Shown piece by piece: positions 33,959 through 46,500 of a stretch of 64,000 bases of DNA. The notes under the pieces were generated by a model, which had not been told where the DNA came from, did no database searches, and saw nothing but the letters and a program-made list of their open reading frames with translations. Source of the stretch: Brassica napus (Eukaryota; Streptophyta; Magnoliopsida; Brassicales; Brassicaceae); the NCBI RefSeq assembly GCF_020379485.1, contig NC_063438.1, positions 1,116,001 through 1,180,000 on the forward strand, in the 5' to 3' direction. The translations under genes were made by a program, and so were the position numbers. The stretch's first letter is position 1. Every line of letters begins with the position of its first letter.

Positions 33959-35319
33959 ATGGATCCGAGGGAAAAGAAGAGAGGTTCTTTGAAAGAGAAG
34001 TTTCAATTGCTTCGTTCAATCACTAATTCTCATGCTGTAATTAATATTCACCCTCTCTCTCTCTTTTCTTTTTAATTGTGTCCCATGGAGATAAACGCAC
34101 ATGCACACACAAAACACATGACTCAGTCTTACTCGATCTATACTTGATTTTTTTTCACTCAGTCACAAATTTGTCCCGTAAGGTCATTTTCGATATTGGG
34201 TATGTGAATCTCTTGGATCTTCGATATATATCTGTTTCTTTTCTATTTCTTGGGTGATTACTTTATCTTCTTTTAAACACATATAAGAACGCATATTATT
34301 GCAAACAAGATGTATATGACAATCATGATCGATAGATGAAACGGGGATGATTTTTTTTTGTAACCTCTAATATTGTTTTTCCGATGATGTATATGCTGCT
34401 AATATATTTCCATTCACACGCCCTCTTTAATGACAGGAAAACGATACATCGATCATAATGGATGCTTCTAAATATATCAAAAAGCTTAAGAAGAAAGTTG
34501 AAAGATTCAAAGGAGACACTACGGCAGGGCAATCTTCAAGCGAGCCCACGGATCCCACCATACCAATGGTATCAACAATCAAACATACACTTTGTAACCA
34601 TTAATTATATATAGACATAAGCACGCATGTGAATGTGAGAGATTCATTAAGAGGTTATATTTATTTATAGGTAACAGTGGAAACCCTAGAAAAGGGTTTT
34701 ATGATAAACGTATTCGCAGGGAAGAATCAACCAGGCATGCTTGTTTCGGTATTAGAAGCCTTTGAGGATATTGGGCTAAACGTTCTCGACGCTAGGGTTT
34801 CATGTACTGACTCCTTTAGCTTGCATGCCACGGGAGTCGAGGTAATTAACAAATTAATTAGCAGAGAAACGTATCCATATATATACGAACAATTCTATGT
34901 CATAGTTATTACTACTTGCCTATACATATATATGTTTCGGACTGTATTTGTATGAAGTACTTACTACAGACGATCTGATGTTACGATAGTGTGTGTCGTC
35001 ATATGTTGTTATGAAATCTTATATGGCTTTACTTACTAACTTACCAATATGAATGTTTGTGCTTTTGCTAATGAAACTTTTAAAATAATATATGGTAGAT
35101 TATAAAATAAAGGTGGCAATCTCAACAAACACGGATACAAAATATATATAAACAATTTTTAGGTCGATATGTGAGTGTTGAATATAAAAATTATTTAGTG
35201 ATTACGCACCTTACTAATTGCAGAATGAAGATGGAGAAGGTATGGATTCTGAAGCAGTGAAACAAGCAGTGACAGATGCAATCACAAGCTGGAGTGAAAG
35301 CAGTGATCTACAGAGCTAG
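33959..35319 (+). CDS. bHLH-like protein with ACT-like domain (At2g40435 type)
   Basis: Small plant nuclear regulator-like protein. Four exons: 33959-34036, 34437-34568, 34671-34841, 35224-35319, 477 nt, 158 aa in frame. Residues about 9-50 resemble the helix-loop-helix of SCREAM/ICE-type bHLH proteins (LKEKFQLLRSITNSHAENDT, then SIIMDASKYIKKLKKKVE), but a full DNA-binding basic region is not evident. Residues about 70-127 form the C-terminal ACT-like domain (VETLEKGFMINVFAGKNQPG and VSVLEAFEDIGLNVLDARVS). The pairing suggests dimerisation with ACT-type bHLH partners rather than direct DNA binding (inference). Introns are AT-rich and intact. Confidence 0.87.
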
Positions 35320-35952
35320 ATTGACCCACATTTACCTCTTTCTTTAATTCTCTTTATTATATTTTATTTATGCAAAAATATAATAACACAGTTTCTAGAG
35401 CAATTCTGCTTTATTCTTAGTCTGTTCATCGTGTAGCCCATAATTTTCTCCTAAAAAGGGATAATGAAGAAATCAATTGTATGTTACTATTTATCTCACA
35501 CAGTTAAGCAATAGAAAAATACGTATTCAAAGAATAGCTGCTACGTTGAAGTATACATACCAACTGAGTCAGTTAAAGTATTTGTTCTGATTTTCCTTCG
35601 TGGGTTAAAAATTAGTGCTTTTAAATTAGAATATCAGAAAATCGAAGACGCTCCTCAACATTGTTTTTGAATTTGATAGAGAAAATTAAAATTATTTCGG
35701 TCCTTTCGGATTTGATCAGGTGATATAAGAGAGCTTATTCAGTTTAAAAAAAAGATATTAGAGAGCTTATTCTATACCACAGAAGAAGACAAACATTTTT
35801 TGTTCACGTGAGCAAAATAACTCCAGAAAAACTGGAATGTAAAACGTACAAATACATACATTCTACACGTTCGCCCCACGATTTCCTTTTCACTTAATTG
35901 TTGACATAAACAAGATTATGATAATTTGAGTTTCATAAGCATACTGATATTT
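35320..35952. other. Intergenic, 3' flank of the bHLH-like gene
   Basis: AT-rich spacer. Nothing beyond the presumed 3' UTR. Confidence 0.4.
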
Positions 35953-36049
35953 TTTTTGAATAAAGGCTTTCAAATTAAACATAAACTATTACAGGATAAG
36001 ACTATGAGTCTTATAGTTTGATAGAGTTTGCATGAAACAAGTTTCATGA
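35953..36049 (-). mobile_element. Very short poly(A)-tailed retro-insertion (LINE-type fragment)
   Basis: The 12-bp direct repeat ATACTGATATTT at 35941-35952 and 36050-36061 flanks a 97-bp insert that starts with a T-run followed by GAATAAAGGC, i.e. a minus-strand insert with its poly(A) tail at the left. This is the signature of target-primed reverse transcription with severe 5' truncation. The parent element is not identified. Confidence 0.6.
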
Positions 36050-36518
36050 ATACTGATATTTACAAGGGGAAAATATTAGATTAGTGCTGCTCAATCAGGA
36101 AAATATCCCATCGAACAAAGAAATCGATTTGAAACATGTAATTTAGTATAGTTTAAAAAAACATGTAATTTGGTATAGATAGTTTTATTTGATGATGAAA
36201 AACTGAATTCATACTGAATTAAAAAAAAATAGATACAAAAATATATATATATTTTTTAATTCTCAAGATAGAAAGTAGTAACAGAATCTATACAAATCTT
36301 TTTCTCTACTATAGGAAACTCATGACAAAAGTAAAGCAGATTCCAATATATGTGTGGGAAGGTTCTATTGAAACCTCCATCCAACGGTTCAATAAACAAA
36401 ACAAATATCAATTGACCCTCTTTAATATCATGCAGATGTAGAAGATAATTTTAACGTAACAAACCAAACCAACAGAGATGTGTTTTTGAAGTATCAGATC
36501 TTAAACGATTTGGGCCTT
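36050..36518. other. Intergenic, 3' flank of BTB gene 1
   Basis: AT-rich sequence; no gene or repeat seen. Confidence 0.4.
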
Positions 36519-37258
36519 CTAGAATATATAATAGTGCTTCCACCTCCGAGACTTAGAAGACTTCATTATATCAACGGTAAGATCTGGATTCGTCACAACA
36601 AACAGCTTGAACTCAACAGTGTCACAGATCGCCAGTAAATTCCTTACGACAAACATGACAGCAGCGTCGTTGAGGGCTTCGTCAAAAGGAATCAAAGACA
36701 GTTCCAAGATATTGATAACATTCGCCAGTTTCAAAGATGATATCAATTCTTTTCTACATAGATCCCTTAGATGCGGAATATCATATTTGTCCGCTGCTAC
36801 AAAAAGTGTTTGAGCATGTATCTTCTCCTTTTCAGAAAGCACAGAACGATTGTTGTAGATGAACCCAACTAAAGCCTCTAGCTCCTCTTGTTTCAACTCC
36901 GGAAGAGTTACTGTCTCGATCTGATCAGCCGTACCTTTGAACTTGTCTGATTCCAGCATTTTCTTAAACACCTCTGATCGTGCCGCCTATTAACAGTACA
37001 TACATATGTTGATGAAGTATCATTTAAGGTAAGAGGCAAACACATATAAACATAATATTTAGATAACTATTTTAGTTGTAAGATGATAAATAAATGACAA
37101 GAGAAGAAAAAATAGAAGACCAAAACAAGTTTGTGGGCGGAGATAGCTGCATTCTCATTACTGTCTCCTGCCTTGAGACGTACATCTACTTGCCATTGTT
37201 CATTAAAAACCTTTGCAAACCCACCCAAGAAAATTTCAAGATTGTTCTCCGTTGTCAT
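36519..37258 (-). CDS. Small BTB/POZ-domain protein, copy 1
   Basis: Probable substrate adaptor for CUL3 ubiquitin ligases, based on the BTB family. Two exons, 37121-37258 and 36519-36986, 606 nt, 201 aa. The BTB fold starts at WQVDVRLKAGDSN and continues with AISAHKLVL-AARSEVFKKMLES across the intron, then EELEALVGFIYNN and AADKYDIPHLRDLC. A helical tail follows (ELSLIPFDEALNDAAVMFVV). No MATH, kelch or ankyrin partner domain is present. It resembles the adjacent small BTB genes At2g40440/At2g40450 of Arabidopsis, and the second copy lies 2.3 kb away in the same orientation. Confidence 0.88.
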
Positions 37259-39273
37259 AGCTAGGTAACGTGAAGTTTATTTCGTAAAGGATGGTGAATT
37301 ATATAGAGAAAACTCCATAGACGCCAGTCAAAATGTCTCTTGTTTTACTTTCTTCTACACTGCCAAATCCTTGGAAAGGAATGAGACATTAATGGTGATG
37401 AATAATCATCCACTGCATGTCCCAAGTCCCAACTTTTGGTTGCCCGATGCTCTTGGGATCCCGAATTATATATGGAACCAAACGGATGTTTCAACAAAGG
37501 ACCAGTATATATTTTAGAAGTGTAATTAAGTTGATTGGTCATTGGGTAACGAGTTCCAGTATATTTTGTTGATAAATAATTATACATAAAAGCAAACTAG
37601 AGAACCACCAATGAGTCAGTGACAACAAGTTTTTTTTCGAACTTTAGTCAGTGACAACATGTTTAAGCTTTAAATTTGGAAAAATACTCTAGAACAATTA
37701 TGAAAGCCTCCAAATATTTGGTTAACCATATACTCTGTTCTACAAAATAAATGTTTTAAAAATATTTTAAAAGTAGTTTGTATGTGTTTTTCTAAATTTT
37801 CTATTATTGAATAATAGTAAACTGTAATCTGTAAAAAAAATTAATTAATTTTTTTGAATTAATATTGGTTTAGTCTTATTTAAAATTGATAATAAGAAGA
37901 AGCAATGTTCACGTGCGAGTGTGCGACGCTGTGTGAAGATAACATTTTACATTTTACTTGAAAAAACTCAACTGAAAGAAATTTCTATAAATACATGTTT
38001 TGGGTTTAAAGCTAGTTTCTTATAATTTACCAGAGATATTTTTTTTATAAGATTTTCCATATCTAAAGAAATAAATTGGAAGATTCTGTCCATTTTAGGG
38101 GGGTTATTGGGACATGAATTTTAATGGAATTTGATGATTTCCATAGTTGAGAATATTTTACAAGTTAACTAGATTTGACAAATTTTATCCAATATTCTTA
38201 CATAGATTTTCATTACTTGTGTATAGAATTCTATTGATTGTTATTAATTTTTAAGGTAAGAAATTAATGGTATAATAGAAGAAAAGAAAAAAAAAATCAT
38301 TTCAATTATTAAAAAGACAAAATATCATTGTACCTTTTAATATATAGATATATAAATAAAAGTTATTTTTATTATAATTTTAAAATATATGGTTTTAAAT
38401 TTGAACTTTTTATATAAAAGCTTTCGATTTTTTTTTCAAATTTTTTTAATTCTTTTTGAATTTCGAAAATACTTCTTAAAACTATTTTAATTATTTATTA
38501 CTTATATTAAATTTTTAATATTTGTTTTCTACTTTTATGTTAAAATTGTGATTTGTATTATTTCATTGTTCAATTTTGTGTGTTTTTGTATGCGAGTGTA
38601 TTTTATTGCATAGATTTCAAAAATCTTATGGGTATAGATGATATTCTCAAAGTTTAGTCTTATGAGTAAAAACAAAGAAAATTTACGTCCCAATAACAAT
38701 AGATTTTAATAGAATCTTAAAATCAATGAAAACTAAACTTTTCCAATAACAAAAGATTTTGAGTGGAATTTAAAAGTCATCATCCCAATAACAATGGATT
38801 CTAATTAGATTTTAAAAATCCATAAACCAATAACAATAAAATCTCAAAATTTAATAACTCCTCTTGAATTCTTCTACCAATAACCCCCCTTAATCTTTGA
38901 CCAAAAAGATATTATTTTATGAATGTTTATGTTATGTATAAAATCTGATCAGCCTCAGTAAAGAAGAATATGAAGCAAAAAGAAGACCCTATCATATCAC
39001 CAATAAGTTTTCGGTTGCATTTGTTCTTACCATCCTCTGTGTCATATCTTTTGTCCATTGCCAGAAAACATCTGATAGAACTTCTGGTACTGACTTATTA
39101 AACTCTTTACTTTCATTCTTTCTAAATTATTAGATAACTTTTTAATTTATTATAGTCCTTTAAGTGGTATATATGCGTTAATAGAAGTTTGCATACATTT
39201 ATCTAGGTAATTTAATACCAAAAGCAAGTTTTCTTGTGTGATTGGGAATCTGAAGACATGCATGCAAACTTAC
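37259..39273. other. Intergenic AT-rich sequence between the BTB genes
   Basis: About 2 kb without gene-like ORFs. 38097-38900 carries scattered repeats of words like CCCAATAACAATAGATTTTAA and is probably an old transposon remnant, but its ends are not clear. Confidence 0.35.
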
Positions 39274-39463
39274 TTTTTTTTTTTTTTTTATAATTCTGGT
39301 ATCTGGGCAGCCATATTTCCAACTATCCCTCCGAAAGGGGTCCAGCGCCCCAACGGAAGGGATGTTAAATCTGTTGTGGCCAAGACTCGAACCCGGATGG
39401 CGGGCAATACAACTGTACCTCCTTTACCACCAAGCTACGAGCGCTTGGTTAAAAGATTGTTAC
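39274..39463 (-). mobile_element. SINE with tRNA-like head
   Basis: On the minus strand box A (TAGCTTGGTGGTA) and box B (GGGTTCGAGTCTT) lie about 35 bp apart, followed by a body of about 100 bp and a long A-tail (T-run at 39274-39289 on the plus strand). AACTTAC at 39267-39273 and 39464-39470 may be the target duplication, though it is short. The family differs from the SINE at 29846. Confidence 0.7.
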
Positions 39464-39554
39464 AACTTACCAAACGTTTTAGCTACCTTTACTATTATTA
39501 TAGGAAATAAAAAATATAGAAAACATTTTAAGGAATCCTCACTAGGCAGTTATT

Positions 39555-40286
39555 TTACCTAATCTTAGTAGTCATCGTCATCATCATCATCATAATCATC
39601 ATCAGACTCATATTCGACTGGGATGGGATCATAACCGGATTCAGAAAAGCCTTAGTTATCTCTACAGCAAGATTTGGGTTTCTGGCAACAAACATCTTGA
39701 ACTCACAAGAATCCAAAAATGTATTTATATTCCTTGCGATAAAACTCAAAACAGCATCGGTGAGAGGTTTGTCCAAAGGAACCTGCGAGAGCTCGTCAAG
39801 TGCATTGGAAGAACTGAGAGACGATATAAGTTCGTTTCTGCACAAGTCCCTTAAATGAGGAATCTCGTATCTTTGCGCTGCTAGATAAAGCGACCGAACA
39901 TGTTTCTTTAGTTTTGAAGAAGAAACTAATCCGTGATCGTTGTACATGAACTTAACTAGAGTCTCTAACTCTTCGTGTCTCATCTCTGAGAAAAATAACG
40001 TTTGGTCGGATGAAGCTTTCGTCGCTTTTGATTCCAGCATCTTCTTGAATACCTCAGATCTTGCCGCCTATAATCATTGATAAAAGCATGTCAACGTACA
40101 AAATAGTATTTATAGTGTTTTATTCTTAATATGAAGATGATAATGAAAGAGAAGAAATACATTAACGAGTTTGTGGGCTGAGATAGCTGCAAAGCCATTA
40201 CTGTCTCCTGCCTTGAGTAGCAAATCGGTATGCCATTTTTGTTTTAAGATTTTTGCAAATCCACTCGAGGAAACGTCTGTTGCCAT
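39555..40286 (-). CDS. Small BTB/POZ-domain protein, copy 2, with frameshifted C-terminus
   Basis: Paralogue of the BTB gene at 36519. Exons 40161-40286 and 39555-40067 give 639 nt, 212 aa. The BTB core is intact (AISAHKLV-NAARSEVFKKML, then RYEIPHLRDLCRNELISS). The current frame ends in a Met-rich tail (LMMIMMMMMTMTTKIR). The next frame over the same bases reads ESGYDPIPVEYESDDD, then an Asp run, and closes at its own stop. That acidic tail is the likely ancestral end, and losing one T from the T-run at about 39641-39644 explains the shift. The domain itself is unaffected, so the protein may still work. A genuine deletion or an assembly error are both possible. Confidence 0.8.
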
Positions 40287-40363
40287 ATATCGTAGCGATC
40301 TATTCCAAGGAAAGCCAAAATTGAGAACTAGGATTATATAGACGAAAGGTCAAATCGACGGTC

Positions 40364-40625
40364 AAACTGGATGGAATCATCTTTTATAACAAAAAATGCT
40401 ATTTCCCAAATGCACAAGTATTATTAAATTATATTTTTTTTCAACTATTATTAACCATCTGCATATATCTTTTCTATGTGCGTCTTAGTTAGTGCACGAA
40501 GAAACTGGATGGACAATCATCTTTTATAACAAAATGCTATTTCCCAAATGCACAACTATTATTAAATTATATTTTTTCCAACTAATCTGCATATATCTTT
40601 TCTATGTGCGTCTTAGTTAGTGCAC
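40364..40625. repeat. Tandem duplication of about 130 bp
   Basis: 40364-40497 and 40502-40625 are near-identical. Both start AAACTGGATGGA and end TTAGTTAGTGCAC, with a few small indels. It lies in the promoter-side flank of BTB gene 2, so regulatory elements there may be doubled. Confidence 0.85.
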
Positions 40626-41791
40626 ATGCGGTATTAAGATGGTTGGTTGTGTTTCTGATGATGAGGTTGAAGAAGCTGATCATAAATCTATTACATGAAT
40701 TAGGAAACTTAAGCAACTGGGAACGTGTAGAAGACTCTTAACTCACAAATGTGGAATCTTGCTGTATTCCACCAATTAGCATCATTTATGTTGAAATCTA
40801 TTTTGGGGAAGGAAAAAACAATTTCACCTACAAGTTCAGTTTAAATAAAATAAAATAAAAATAAATACAAAATTCACGCTCATTTACTAAAGAGCTATTC
40901 TGAAAAAAAAAACAAAAACAAAAATTCAAAACATTATGACGAAACTATGCTAGGAAAACTCTGAAACTATATTTATATACGATTTACGATATTCCTGTTT
41001 GAGATGCGATAATTTTCTTCAATTTTTTTGCTAGCGTTAATATCATTAAAATGAAAGAAGATTTACAAAAGTTAATCTAATAAAGAGAGCAACACCTTGG
41101 CAAAAAAGCATGAAAAACAGGGTGGGACAAAACAGTTTGAGATGATGTCCAATTTAAAAGATACCTACACAGTTTTCTATCTTTCCGCATCGATTGTGTT
41201 TTTTGCTTGCAAGATTGTGTTTTTTTTATCTCACGATCCCTAACCAGTTTTTTGATTTAATCTCACGATCATCAATCCCTAAACAATTTTCTTCAATTTT
41301 CTTCAGTTTTTTTTTTCAGTGCCAACTGCCAAGTTTCTAATGTGTGTACTTTTATCATTGTCGGTCGATATTTCGTATTTAATTAAGACGCTAAATATAT
41401 TAAGCATCGAAAGAACATACGGCAAAAAAAGGTAGTGCGTTCTTTTATACAAAAAGAATTATATCATACGGTTTACTGAGTTTTTTCTTTCTTTTGTGAG
41501 ATGATGTCGTAGATATGTTGAGAAACTGTTATCATTGGAACCAGGAAACGTTACCATCGCTAACTGTTGTTGACCAGACAATATCTGGCTAGATAGATAG
41601 GCGAATTTTCTGTATATACTTATAATACAAAATGGACCAATTAAAAACTGTATACACCCATTTGATGATAGTGATGATAATCGTGGTTCATGACGACACT
41701 AATGAAAAGGTAACAAAATATCTGGCGGTAACGTTATATATATATCACCTATTACCTATACTTGATCTTGTAAAGAGTAAGACAATTGTTT
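40626..41791. other. Intergenic AT-rich sequence
   Basis: No gene-like ORF. Some repeated words around 41220-41310 (TCTCACGATC, CAATTTTCTTCA). Target-site copy 1 of the downstream LINE is at its right edge. Confidence 0.4.
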
Positions 41792-43292
41792 TTTTTTTTT
41801 TTTTTGAACAAACAAACATTTCATTTCAAACTAGAGTTTAGACTCCAAAAGTGGAGCTGCTTACAGACCCAGCAAGAGCAGTTTTTGCAAGCAAATCTGC
41901 TTCCGAATTGAAATTACGAGAGATGAAACTAAAAGATATTACATCAAAGAGAGGGACAAAGTGATAAATATCAAACATGATACCGAACAGTTCAGGTTGA
42001 TGCTCTCCCCTCTTCAACAGGTTGATTAAGGTTAGAGAATCCGAGAGAACTGCCAAGGATCGGACGTTTGAATAAACAGCGCTGGAAACCGCGCGATGAA
42101 CAGCAATGGCTTCTGCCAGTAGTGCTGACGAAACATGACTATGGGCTTCCGAGAAAGCAGGGGGGTGGATCGAAACTTCACCCGAGTAACTTCCTCCAAT
42201 ACCACACCTACCAGTCCTAGCGTCCCAAGCCGCATCGACCTTAACCGAGAGAGTGCCCGGCTGAATCGGTGGAGGAGGGCAAGGCGACCGTAGTTGATGT
42301 GGTTGTAGCGAAATGTCTCGAGGTATTTGCACCTCATTATCAGATTGCGCGCTAGCCCATTCCTTAGCATCCTTTATGCTCTTCAGTACAATCTCATTGG
42401 CCGTAAAAGCTCTGTTTTCATACAGCAATTTGTTCCTTCCTTTCCATAAGTTCCATAGAACCCATGGCCATAGCGGGGTAGTCACTCCCGCTGGTGGTAA
42501 GGGAACAAAGTTGCTTCCTTGTTTTATCAGTTCAGCCATTGAGGGGAGGGAACTTGAAGGTCTTAGTGCGATCGGAGCTAAAGCCCACACTTCCTCCGCT
42601 AGCGTACACTTGAGAAGGACATGTAGGTCATCCTCCTGCCCATTACATTTTTTACAGCTGAAGCGCGCAACTCCTCTTCTCTCAAGGTTGGCACTGACAG
42701 GTAGGGCTTGCTTTAGAATCCTCCACAAGAAATCCTTAAGTTTAGGTGCCGTTTTCACGTTCCAAACGTGTTTAAGCCAGTTAACCGGTGCTCTATCAGC
42801 ATTCCTCATACACTCATCAGCCATGCCAATCCCATAACCCGTTTTTGTAGAGTAGCGACCTGATTTTTCATGAAGCCAGATCACCGAGTCTGGGGCTGAT
42901 GTAGTACTGGTTTTTATCGACAAAATCGCATCCTCATACTGAGGTAACACCCTGCGAATCCTATCTACATCCCACCTATTCGTAAGAGGGCATAACAGCG
43001 TACTGACCTTAATAGCTTGGTGATCCTCAGGTGCTGGGCCTATTGGCTTGGTCGGGGTGGTGAAAGACAGCCAGGGATCAGACCATAAGCGAATAGACTC
43101 GCCATTTCCCACTGCCCAACTTAACCCTTTTCTCAAGAGTTCCCTCCCTGCTAAGATGCTTCTCCATCCATGGGAGGCTGAGGACGGGACCGGACAGTCC
43201 AGGAAGGTGGAGTCTTTTGCGTATTTTCCCAGTAAAACTTGGGCAAGAAGGGAGCGAGGATCTTGTAATAATCTCCATCCAATTTTTGCGAG
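41792..43292 (-). mobile_element. 5'-truncated L1-type LINE
   Basis: A 17-bp perfect target duplication, GAGTAAGACAATTGTTT, sits at 41775-41791 and 43293-43309. A poly(A) tail appears as a T-run at 41792-41805. The minus strand is open from about 43292 to a stop at 41838. It encodes the end of a non-LTR polyprotein: a zinc-binding RT-associated domain (FSCKKCNGQEDDLHVLLKCT) and an RNase H-like domain (VKVDAAWDARTGRCGIGG, later VLSDSLTLINLLKRG). The RT core and endonuclease are missing through 5' truncation. The long clean frame and perfect duplication suggest a recent insertion about 220 bp upstream of the NPF5.1 start codon. Confidence 0.93.
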
Positions 43293-43514
43293 GAGTAAGA
43301 CAATTGTTTAAGACGATGTCTAGCTAGGCTAATTTAAGACATTGTTTTAAAAATTAAAATTCCAGATCCCACTAATAAAAAGAGAATCAACATGCAACCT
43401 TAAAGGCTTAAACCATTTCCCTTTAGTCTCTCTTGACTGTCATAGCTCTTCCAGTTCCCACAACATTACCAAAAATAAACCAAAAACATCAAAATTTACT
43501 TAAAACAAAAAGTA

Positions 43515-46500
43515 ATGGAGGCTGCAAAAGGCTACACCCAAGATGGCACCGTCGACCTCCAGGGCCGTCCCGCCCTCGCGTCCACGACCGGTCGTTGGAG
43601 AGCTTGCTATTTCCTTCTTGGTATTTTTGTACACAAGTCATTATTTTCATCAAATTATACCAGTTGTTTAATGGATTAAAAAGCATATTAGGTGCTTAAG
43701 TTTCATTAATTCACAAGCTTTATGTAGTTTTGTTTGTATTTGAGAAGGGTATGAAGCGTGTGAGCGGATGGCGTTTTATGGAATAGCTTCGAATTTGGTG
43801 AATTATTTGACAACGAGACTTCATGAAGACACGATTTCTTCGGTTAGAAATGTAAATAATTGGTCCGGTGTCGTCTGGATCACTCCGATCGCCGGAGCTT
43901 ACATCGCCGACACATACATTGGCCGCTTCTGGACTTTTACTGTCTCCTCCCTCATCTACGTCCTGGTATTTCTATAGTCTCTTCTTTCGCTTTTCAATGT
44001 AAACTAGATAGCAACTAGTGAAGGATCTAGAATTTTTTTGAGTCGGAGACACACATATACTAAAATTATATATAGTTTTATGAAATATATACAATATCAA
44101 CAAAATTCTAAAAACAAAATTCTAAAAACTACTGAATAATTAATTATTTTTTAAAATGCTTATTTTAAAATAAAATATACTAAAAATATAATCTAAATTC
44201 TAACGTGACAATATATTCAAATGTATTTTTATGGAATTGATTTGCTAGTATACTTTAACCTAGGAAAATAAAAGAAAAATAATACGTTGAAAAAATAATC
44301 TGTTGAAAAAATAATCAGAAGAAAAAAACATTTAAGAAAACACGAATGAACGAAACAACTTTTAAATTTTTTTTTTTTTAAAAAAAGCAATAAGAATAAT
44401 AGCTATATATAATATGCATATTTACAATTTTTTTTGAAAGATACAATCTCTTTCTTTTTTTGCTTATTACAATTAAGGTTTTCAACAGTTTAATTAATAT
44501 ATTTAAGTTGATAAAAAGGGAGATAATTAAGGTTTTCAAGCCTGCAATACACATGGACAAACCGAGAATCAAATTCATGTGCTGACCTACTGGCAAAACA
44601 GCAACTACAAGACAATGACGAATATATATATCATCCTTGTATCCCAAATGTAATAAGAGATGTTATATCTGTTGACTATTTTGATCATTAATAAAATAAA
44701 TCTTTTGTGAAAAAAAAAAAAATTAAGGTTTTCATTTGTTTTTAACCTGAATTGAAGTTTAACTAGTCCCAAATCTCTTACGACCATAGTCGCGTGCTGT
44801 TGATTGTGTAAAGCACTGATATGACTGACATGTAAGTAGAAATATTCGTCTGTTGTTAAGTATGTCGTTAAATAACATTTAGAAATCTACTTATTTCTTA
44901 AAAACCTAGAATACTTTTCTGATCATTTGGCAGTTATATACAGATTTAAAGCAACCATAGACTTCATGTCGAACACGTTTCTATACGTTTAAAAATGTAG
45001 ACGAAGTGTCAGAATCAAGCCAAAAGTTAACCGAAAGCTAACTTCAAGTTATTTTATTTTTGAGATTTGGTTTATTTCAGACATGCATAATACGTATTGT
45101 ACGTTGTTTTCCACACGTATACAAGAGGACCCACGATTTCCACTTTACAACTTTTTTTGGTTTGTCGACACATACCTTATCAACATCTATAAAGAATACA
45201 AAGAAAACTTACCAAACCCAATCGAGAAATTACTTTTGTTAGATCGCATCTTCTTTCTAACATATATACAGTTCTGCATATATAAAGAAAAAAATCATAG
45301 CCAAACAACGTTTGATTCCTTGTCTATTGAGACATGACTCATAAAGTTACTTTCACCTTTTTTATTTGTACGTACTTGCTAGGATGTCATACTGTTTCAA
45401 ACGCCAAAAGTACTAAAATGTATATTTTATACTTTTAGAATATTTTACTCTTTTTTATTAATAGCTACAATGTAAATACAAAAGGTTAATATGTTTACAT
45501 TTATAATACAAGGAATTTGGATTTAACATTTGGGATGATTTTCAGTTCAAAAAACATTGGAGATGTGTCAAAAATGTATTCAATTATAAAACAATGAGAT
45601 TTCATGAGACCTAGATCATGTATTTGTTTGCAGGGGATGATTCTCTTAACAATGGCAGTAACGGTAAAATCCTTAAGACCGACATGCAGGAACGGGCTGT
45701 GCAACAAGGCATCCTCTTTACAAAAAGCATTTTTCTACATGTCTCTCTATACGATAGCCATTGGAGCCGGTGGAACAAAACCTAACATTTCCACGTTTGG
45801 AGCGGACCAATTCGACGATTTAGCAAAAAAAGAGAGAAAACAAAAGGATTCGTTCTTCAATTGGTGGACGTTTAGCTCCTTTTCGGGTGCGTTATTCGCG
45901 ACACTAGGGCTCGTCTACATCCAAGAGAATCTTGGGTGGGGTTTAGGTTATGGCATCCCTACGCTAGGACTCTTGGTTTCTCTAGTTGTGTTCTATATCG
46001 GGACACCGTTTTATAGGCATAAGGTCATCAAATCAGACAATTTGGCCAAAGCTTTGGTTCGAGTCCCTATCGCAGCATTCAAAAACCGAAAGCTTCATTG
46101 TCCGAATGACCTTTTGGAGCTTCATGAGCTTGATTCCCATTATTACAACAGCACTGGTAAACATCAAGTTCATCACACCCCCATATTCAGGTCAGTGTTG
46201 CATACCATCTCATCAAAGAATTTATATTTTACAATCTTTTCATGCCTTAAAACTTCTAATTCGAGTTCAGATTCTAGATAAACGGATAATATTTTTTTTA
46301 TCCTTGCCATTATATAATAAAGAAGAATAAAAACAAAAACAAAAGAGGATGGTTGCAGTTTGATTCCTTGACGATAAATAATTTACCAAGATTCTGCCTT
46401 TGTCTCTGGTGGGTAATGATGTGGAAGATACGCAGTGTTGAATTTCGTTTTTGTTAATATTATCTTATCTTATTCTACTTGCTCTGTAGAATCTTTTATT

